A stretch of DNA of 9,157 bases from Candidatus Rhabdochlamydia sp. (GTDB lineage: Bacteria; Chlamydiota; Chlamydiia; Chlamydiales; Rhabdochlamydiaceae). Positions 5,503 to 9,157 of this stretch are shown piece after piece; positions within the stretch are counted from its first letter, which is position 1, and the number at the start of each line of letters is the position of its first letter. The stretch covers positions 1-9,157 of the forward strand of contig JASHWX010000033.1 in NCBI GenBank assembly GCA_030043815.1, read 5' to 3'. Position numbers and translations under genes: made by a program. The notes beneath the pieces were generated by a model. It saw only the letters and a program-made list of their open reading frames with translations, did no database searches and was not told the DNA's origin.

Positions 5503-6852
5503 ATGGATGTCGTCCTATTATCGAGGATCCAATTTGCTTTGACGAGCGGTTTTCATTACATCTATCCGCCTTTGAGCATTGGGTTGGGGTTGATGCTCTG
5601 CATCTTTGAAGGGATTTATCTCAAGACAAAGAATCCTTTGTACAAAGAAATCACAAAGTTTTGGGTGAAGATCTTTGCGCTGACATTTGCTTTAGGGGTA
5701 GCGACAGGGCTTGTGCAATTGTTCGGATTTGGGACGAACTGGGCGAATTATTCCCGCTATGTGGGAGACATTTTTGGCAGTGCGCTCGCTGCGGAGGGCG
5801 TGTTTGCTTTTTTTCTTGAAGCAGGATTTTTGGGGATTGTGCTGTTTGGCTGGGACCGCGTCGGGCCAAAGCTGCATTACTTTGCGACAATTTGCGTAGC
5901 GGCGGGGGCGCATTTCAGCGCGATCTGGATTGTCGTGGCCAATTCGTGGATGCAAACACCGGCAGGATATGAGATTGTAGGCACAGGAGGAGCAGCACGA
6001 GCGTGCGTGACAGATTTTTGGCAGATGGTCTTTAATCCCTCTTCCGTTGACCGATTGGTCCATGTGGTGATCGGGTGCTGGCTGGCAGGGATTTTCTTTG
6101 TCTTAAGCGCGACGGCGTATTACTACTTGAAGAAGCGGCATGAAGAGTATTCTAAAGTGACGATGAAGATCGGCCTTTGGGCAGCGGCAATCGCTTTGAT
6201 CTTGCAGCTGATCTCTGCCGATAGTTCTTCGCGCGGCGTCGCAGTCAATCAGCCCTCTAAGCTTGCTGCAATGGAGGGGATTTATCGCACGGAGCCCTAT
6301 ACGCCGTTGACGGTGATAGGATGGGTCGACACAGAAAATCAGATAGTGAAAGGGATCAAAATCCCTGCGATGCTGAGTTTTCTCACATATCACAATTTTG
6401 AAACTCCTGTAGCGGGATTCGATCAGATTCCCGAAGATGAACGGCCTCCTGTTCAAGTTGTGTTTCAGACGTTTCACCTCATGATCGCCATGTGGGGATT
6501 GATGGCGCTTGTCACAATTTGCGCGATCATTTTGTATTGGAAGAAAAAACTGGCCTCTTCGAAATGGTGCCTCTTTGCGTTGATCATTTCTGTCATCTTT
6601 CCGCAAATAGCCAATCAAGTGGGGTGGATGACAGCAGAGATCGGGCGGCAGCCTTGGGTCGTTTGGAAGCTGCTGAGAACTTTTCATGGTGTCTCCACGA
6701 CGATCAATGCCGGTCAAGTGCTTTGGTCGATCATCATGTTCATCGTCGTTTACTTGCTCCTTCTTGTCCTTTTTCTTTTCTTGCTCAATCATAAGATCAA
6801 GCAAGGTCCGGAAGATGCGCAGATTTACAAAAACCCGTTTGAAGGAGTCTGA
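5503..6852 (+). CDS. cydA: Cytochrome bd quinol oxidase subunit I
   Basis: 449 residues. It is the catalytic subunit of the inner-membrane terminal oxidase that oxidises quinol and reduces O2 to water with high affinity, carrying haems b558, b595 and d. Visible landmarks in E. coli order are His18 (haem ligand, in FALTSGFHY), Glu98 and Glu106 (AAEGVFAFFLEAG), His187 and Met327 (the haem b558 ligand pair, in DRLVHVV and FHLMIAM), Lys253 and Glu258 (quinol-site residues, in QPSKLAAMEG), and GRQPW (381-385). It is shorter than the E. coli protein (about 520 residues) because the Q-loop after Glu258 is the short type. About nine membrane segments are expected. I chose the start at 5503 because the product then begins as in the family and an AGAGGG site precedes it. 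An upstream in-frame ATG adds 42 residues unlike the family. cydB follows after two bases. It corresponds to chlamydial CT013. Confidence 0.96.
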   Translation: MDVVLLSRIQFALTSGFHYIYPPLSIGLGLMLCIFEGIYLKTKNPLYKEITKFWVKIFALTFALGVATGLVQLFGFGTNWANYSRYVGDIFGSALAAEGVFAFFLEAGFLGIVLFGWDRVGPKLHYFATICVAAGAHFSAIWIVVANSWMQTPAGYEIVGTGGAARACVTDFWQMVFNPSSVDRLVHVVIGCWLAGIFFVLSATAYYYLKKRHEEYSKVTMKIGLWAAAIALILQLISADSSSRGVAVNQPSKLAAMEGIYRTEPYTPLTVIGWVDTENQIVKGIKIPAMLSFLTYHNFETPVAGFDQIPEDERPPVQVVFQTFHLMIAMWGLMALVTICAIILYWKKKLASSKWCLFALIISVIFPQIANQVGWMTAEIGRQPWVVWKLLRTFHGVSTTINAGQVLWSIIMFIVVYLLLLVLFLFLLNHKIKQGPEDAQIYKNPFEGV

Positions 6853-6854
6853 TC

Positions 6855-7883
6855 ATGTCCTACGAGACTTTGGCTCTTCTCTGGTATTACGTCATTGGAC
6901 TTTCGGCCATCTTTTACGTTTGCCTGGATGGCTTTGATTTGGGAACGGGGATCATGCATTTCTTTACCAAAAAAGATGAAGAAAGGCGCGTGTTCCTCAA
7001 CGCGATCGGCCCGGTTTGGGACGGAAATGAAGTGTGGCTCGTCATTGTCGGCGGCGCGCTGTTTGCCGGCTTTCCTGATATTTACGCGACGCTCTTTTCC
7101 GGCTTTTACAATTTTGTCATGTTCTTTCTCGCTGGCTTGATATTTCGCGCCGTCGCGATTGAATTTCGCAGCAAGAGGGAGTCGTATCGATGGCGCTACA
7201 CTTGGGACGCGATTTTTTCGATTTCAAGTTTACTGATCGCGTTTGGGATCGGGATCGTGCTGGGCAATTTGATCGAAGGGATCCCTTTGGATGAAAACGG
7301 GGACTTTGTCGGCAGCTTTGCGCTATTTTTCCGGCCCTATCCTCTTCTCATCGGATTGTTCACGGTGAGTTTGCTCATGATGCACGGATCGATTTATCTT
7401 GCGATGAAGACAGAAGGGGAGCTGCTGGAGCGTTTGCGACGTTGGGCAAAGCGGTGCATTGTTGCCTTCATCGGGCTTTACGTGATTGTCACTATCGCCA
7501 CATGGTTTGTGATGCCTCATATGGTGCAATGCTACTTCGACATGCCCTATTTATTGATTTTCCCCTTTCTTTCTTTGCTTGCGATTTTAAATGTTCCACG
7601 GCTGTTTCATCGCAATCTAGACGGCTGGGCGTTTATTTATTCTTGCATGACGATCGTTCTGCTTTTTGGGGTGTTTGGGATAGGTTTTTATCCCAACATG
7701 ATCCGCTCCAGCATCCATCCCGAGCAATATAGCTTGACCTATCTCAACTCTGCTGCATCGCCTTTGACGCTCAAAGTGCTCCTCATCATCGTTGCGATCG
7801 GCATCCCGCTTGTGCTCAGCTACGGGGCAATGGTCTACCGCATCTTCCGCGGCAAAGTCAAAATCAGCCCAACGAGCTATTAA
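6855..7883 (+). CDS. cydB: Cytochrome bd quinol oxidase subunit II
   Basis: 342 residues, close to the usual length of about 340-380. This haem-free integral membrane subunit pairs with CydA and is needed for oxidase assembly. The family signatures LDGFDLGTG (24-32) and IGPVWDGNEVWLVIVGGALFAGFP (starting at 51) are intact, and about eight or nine membrane helices can be traced. The ATG lies two bases after the cydA stop. Its AAGGAG ribosome binding site (6842-6847) sits inside the end of cydA, so translation is coupled. No cydX-like small gene or cydCD transporter follows; a palindrome with a terminator-like core begins 40 bases after the stop. It corresponds to chlamydial CT014. Confidence 0.96.
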   Translation: MSYETLALLWYYVIGLSAIFYVCLDGFDLGTGIMHFFTKKDEERRVFLNAIGPVWDGNEVWLVIVGGALFAGFPDIYATLFSGFYNFVMFFLAGLIFRAVAIEFRSKRESYRWRYTWDAIFSISSLLIAFGIGIVLGNLIEGIPLDENGDFVGSFALFFRPYPLLIGLFTVSLLMMHGSIYLAMKTEGELLERLRRWAKRCIVAFIGLYVIVTIATWFVMPHMVQCYFDMPYLLIFPFLSLLAILNVPRLFHRNLDGWAFIYSCMTIVLLFGVFGIGFYPNMIRSSIHPEQYSLTYLNSAASPLTLKVLLIIVAIGIPLVLSYGAMVYRIFRGKVKISPTSY

Positions 7884-7922
7884 AAATGTTTTGCATACGG
7901 CTTTGTTGTATAATGTTTGAAT

Positions 7923-8019
7923 TTCACCACAGAGCTGAGAAACCACTGAGAAAAAATTTCAGATAGCCCTCGTGTAGCACACGATTTTTTTCTCTGTGGT
8001 TTCCCATCTCAGTGGTGAA
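7923..8019. repeat. Long intergenic palindrome built from CCAC(A/T)GAG units
   Basis: Arms at 7923-7956 and 7986-8019 are complementary at 30 of 34 positions, around a 29-base loop. Each arm holds two CCACWGAG units about 16 bases apart, one with A and one with T at the variable base. The order is swapped between arms, so 7927-7934 is exactly complementary to 7992-7999, and 7943-7950 to 8008-8015. From memory, CACCACAGAG-type motifs are common intergenic repeats in many bacterial genomes; copy number here is unknown. The palindrome fills much of the 205-base gap between cydB and the next gene. Confidence 0.82.
7970..7991 (+). terminator. Probable intrinsic terminator of cydAB
   Basis: Inside the loop of the larger palindrome, TCGTGT (7970-7975) pairs with ACACGA (7979-7984) around a three-base loop. 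Seven T residues follow directly (7985-7991). This is a standard intrinsic terminator arrangement with a modest 6-bp stem, placed 87 bases past the cydB stop on the same strand. The outer palindrome could add stability or act in both directions. Confidence 0.55.
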
Positions 8020-8037
8020 TTATTTATTCAATACCAC

Positions 8038-8066
8038 TTGCATACTCATTGTTAAAATTATATATA
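8038..8066 (+). promoter_or_regulatory. Promoter of the repeat-rich secreted protein gene
   Basis: TTGCAT (8038-8043), a 17-base spacer and TATATA (8061-8066) form a good sigma70-type promoter. It lies just after the large palindrome and about 22 bases before the start codon. The predicted leader is short. Confidence 0.6.
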
Positions 8067-8080
8067 AGACCTAAAACATC

Positions 8081-8086
8081 GGAGGG
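8081..8086 (+). promoter_or_regulatory. Ribosome binding site with unusually short spacing
   Basis: GGAGGG ends only two bases before the ATG at 8089 (three bases if the core is taken as GGAGG). The sequence is strong but closer than the usual five to nine bases. No other in-frame start lies nearby, so the start is kept. Confidence 0.55.
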
Positions 8087-8088
8087 AT

Positions 8089-9157
8089 ATGCCTGCTTGG
8101 AAAAGAGCGCTCGCCTTAACTCTATTTACTGCCGCGCCATTTAGCGCTTATTCGAATTGCACAGGCCCTGAAACATGGCTAGGGACCACCGATCAATGGG
8201 GTGCCCCCGCGAACTGGTCAACTGCTTGCGTGCCAGGACAAGTGGCAACGGATACAGACATCGCCACTTTCGCAGCGCCGGGGTCGTTCTCGACAGTCCA
8301 TCTCGACACACCCTCGATCAACCCTGGGCTTTCGGAGCTGATTTTCGATAATCTATCGACTTCTTTTACGTTGACGAGCACGGGACCTAATTACATCCAG
8401 TTCAACGGCACAAGCGGAAGCAATACCTTTTTGACCGATGAGGCCGGAAACCATCAAATCGGCGTCCAATTAAAGGTGAGCAATACGACATTGAATATTG
8501 GGGTGAATGGCGCGAGCAACACATTGACGATCGAAAATGGGATGCAGGACCTCAACACTTCTTCTGTCATTTTTACAGGACCAGGGACGTCTTTGATTCA
8601 AAACAACACCAGCGGCTTTTCCGTTAATGGATCGATCACGGTCAACAGCGGGACGATGGAAACCCTGAACACCTTGCCTTCATCTGCCATCGGCTCCTTT
8701 GTCTCTTGCGGCAACTTGGTTTTGAACAGCGGCACGTTGAATTTTAACAATTTGGGATCGATTACTGGATTTGGGATGGGAACTGAAGTCAATCCCAATA
8801 ATTACACTCAAAATGGGGGAACGCTCATCTTGACTAATAGCGGGCCTGTCACGAGTGCGACGGGAAATTATTTTTGGATATTGAATGATTTTACCCTCAA
8901 TGGAGGAACAATTACCAATGAGAATCTAGGATCGGTGACAAGCGTCTCAGAAGGTAATGAAATTGAAATCGACGAAATATTCACAATGACAGGCGGTAGT
9001 TTTAGCAACACAAACTCTGGCACAGTGGGAGGGTCGTCCGCGGGCATTGATGTGATTTTTCACAAGCCAAGCATCCTTCAAGGAGGGACATTGTCTTTCT
9101 TGAATTCGAGCGTGATCAATACACCCGGGGCGGTAGGGTGTGAATTGAGTTCTCAAG
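8089..9157 (+). CDS. Secreted repeat-rich surface protein, autotransporter-like passenger (partial, runs off right edge)
   Basis: The frame is open from ATG 8089 to the window edge: 356 codons, no stop. Residues 1-22 form a classic signal peptide (positive MPAWKRALAL, then a hydrophobic stretch, likely cleaved after AYS at 20-22). A Trp-rich and Cys-containing cap follows (Cys24, Trp30, Trp37, Trp43, Cys47, then VPG and DIATF), resembling the start of many autotransporter-type beta-helix proteins. The rest is rich in Thr, Ser, Asn and Gly. From about 180 onward it shows repeats of about 29 residues centred on (S/G)G(T/S)(L/M/I/F) at 187, 214, 243, 272, 302 and 332. This pattern predicts a right-handed beta-helix passenger. 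Chlamydial Pmp proteins have GGA(I/L/V) and FxxN motifs. Here GGTL/GGTI and a few FxxN (FSVN, FTLN) are only loosely similar, so this may be a different autotransporter-like family. A C-terminal beta-barrel would confirm export to the surface but lies outside the window. Confidence 0.8.
   Translation, partial: MPAWKRALALTLFTAAPFSAYSNCTGPETWLGTTDQWGAPANWSTACVPGQVATDTDIATFAAPGSFSTVHLDTPSINPGLSELIFDNLSTSFTLTSTGPNYIQFNGTSGSNTFLTDEAGNHQIGVQLKVSNTTLNIGVNGASNTLTIENGMQDLNTSSVIFTGPGTSLIQNNTSGFSVNGSITVNSGTMETLNTLPSSAIGSFVSCGNLVLNSGTLNFNNLGSITGFGMGTEVNPNNYTQNGGTLILTNSGPVTSATGNYFWILNDFTLNGGTITNENLGSVTSVSEGNEIEIDEIFTMTGGSFSNTNSGTVGGSSAGIDVIFHKPSILQGGTLSFLNSSVINTPGAVGCELSSQ
8626..9123 (+). repeat. In-frame coding repeats of about 29 residues in the secreted protein
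   Basis: Six copies of a degenerate unit start at intervals of 27, 29, 29, 30 and 30 residues. Each has a T/L-x-N/Q-(S/G)G(T/S) core; four of them are followed by an N(L/S)G-x-(I/V) turn, for example NLGSIT (221-226), NSGPVT (250-255), NLGSVT (280-284 region) and NSGTVG (309-314). The DNA is diverged between copies, so selection on the protein fold rather than recent duplication probably keeps the pattern. Confidence 0.7.

Noticed and set aside
6103..6804. Open frame of 233 codons on the minus strand opposite cydA
   Set aside because: It lies wholly antisense to a well-conserved gene, has a low-complexity charged composition and no recognisable domain or start signals.
7617..7946. Open frame of 109 codons on the minus strand over the cydB end and the palindrome
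   Set aside because: It overlaps cydB antisense and runs into a structured intergenic repeat, with no coding evidence.
870..8019. CRISPR array or toxin-antitoxin content in the repeated intergenic regions
   Set aside because: The repeats are paired inverted arms rather than regularly spaced direct repeats, no cas-like gene is present, and no small paired frames are found.
8598..8798. Open frame of 66 codons on the minus strand inside the repeat protein
   Set aside because: The plus frame has a signal peptide, promoter, ribosome binding site and protein-level repeats; the minus frame is its shadow.

Overview
The window most likely comes from a member of the Chlamydiota outside the family Chlamydiaceae, an environmental or amoeba-type chlamydia. 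The main evidence is gene order. An htrB/lpxL-type acyltransferase, a YbbR-domain protein, a DisA-type diadenylate cyclase and a cydA-cydB pair lie next to each other in the order I recall for Chlamydia trachomatis CT010 to CT014. Two differences stand out: a glycosyltransferase sits between the acyltransferase and the YbbR gene, and intergenic palindromes are present. Base composition looks moderate. The genus cannot be named from sequence reading alone.

Minus-strand half (about 1-5378). Transcription runs from high to low coordinates: cdaA/dacA (diadenylate cyclase), a YbbR/CdaR-like membrane protein, a GT4 glycosyltransferase, an LpxL/HtrB-type acyltransferase with a C-terminal extension of about 115 residues, then rsmE (16S rRNA methyltransferase), and the first 33 codons of a small basic protein that runs off the left edge. 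The first four genes overlap or are separated by only 33 bases, so they look like one envelope and c-di-AMP operon. A 28-bp-arm palindrome (870-960) separates them from rsmE and probably ends the operon.

Plus-strand half (5379-9157). A 124-base divergent intergenic region carries a recognisable sigma70-type promoter for cydA-cydB, which encode cytochrome bd quinol oxidase with a short Q-loop. After cydB, a 205-base intergenic region holds a near-perfect 34-bp-arm palindrome with a terminator-like hairpin and T-run nested in its loop. A promoter follows for a secreted, repeat-rich protein whose reading frame is still open at the right edge (356 codons visible). It has a signal peptide and six visible copies of a repeat of about 29 residues, as in beta-helix passenger domains of autotransporter-like or Pmp-like surface proteins.

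Most of the window is conserved core chlamydial content. The less ordinary parts are the two structured intergenic repeats, the inserted glycosyltransferase, the C-terminal extension of the acyltransferase, and the repeat protein at the right edge. I found no RNA genes, insertion sequences, CRISPR arrays or phage genes, and no clearly new multi-gene system.
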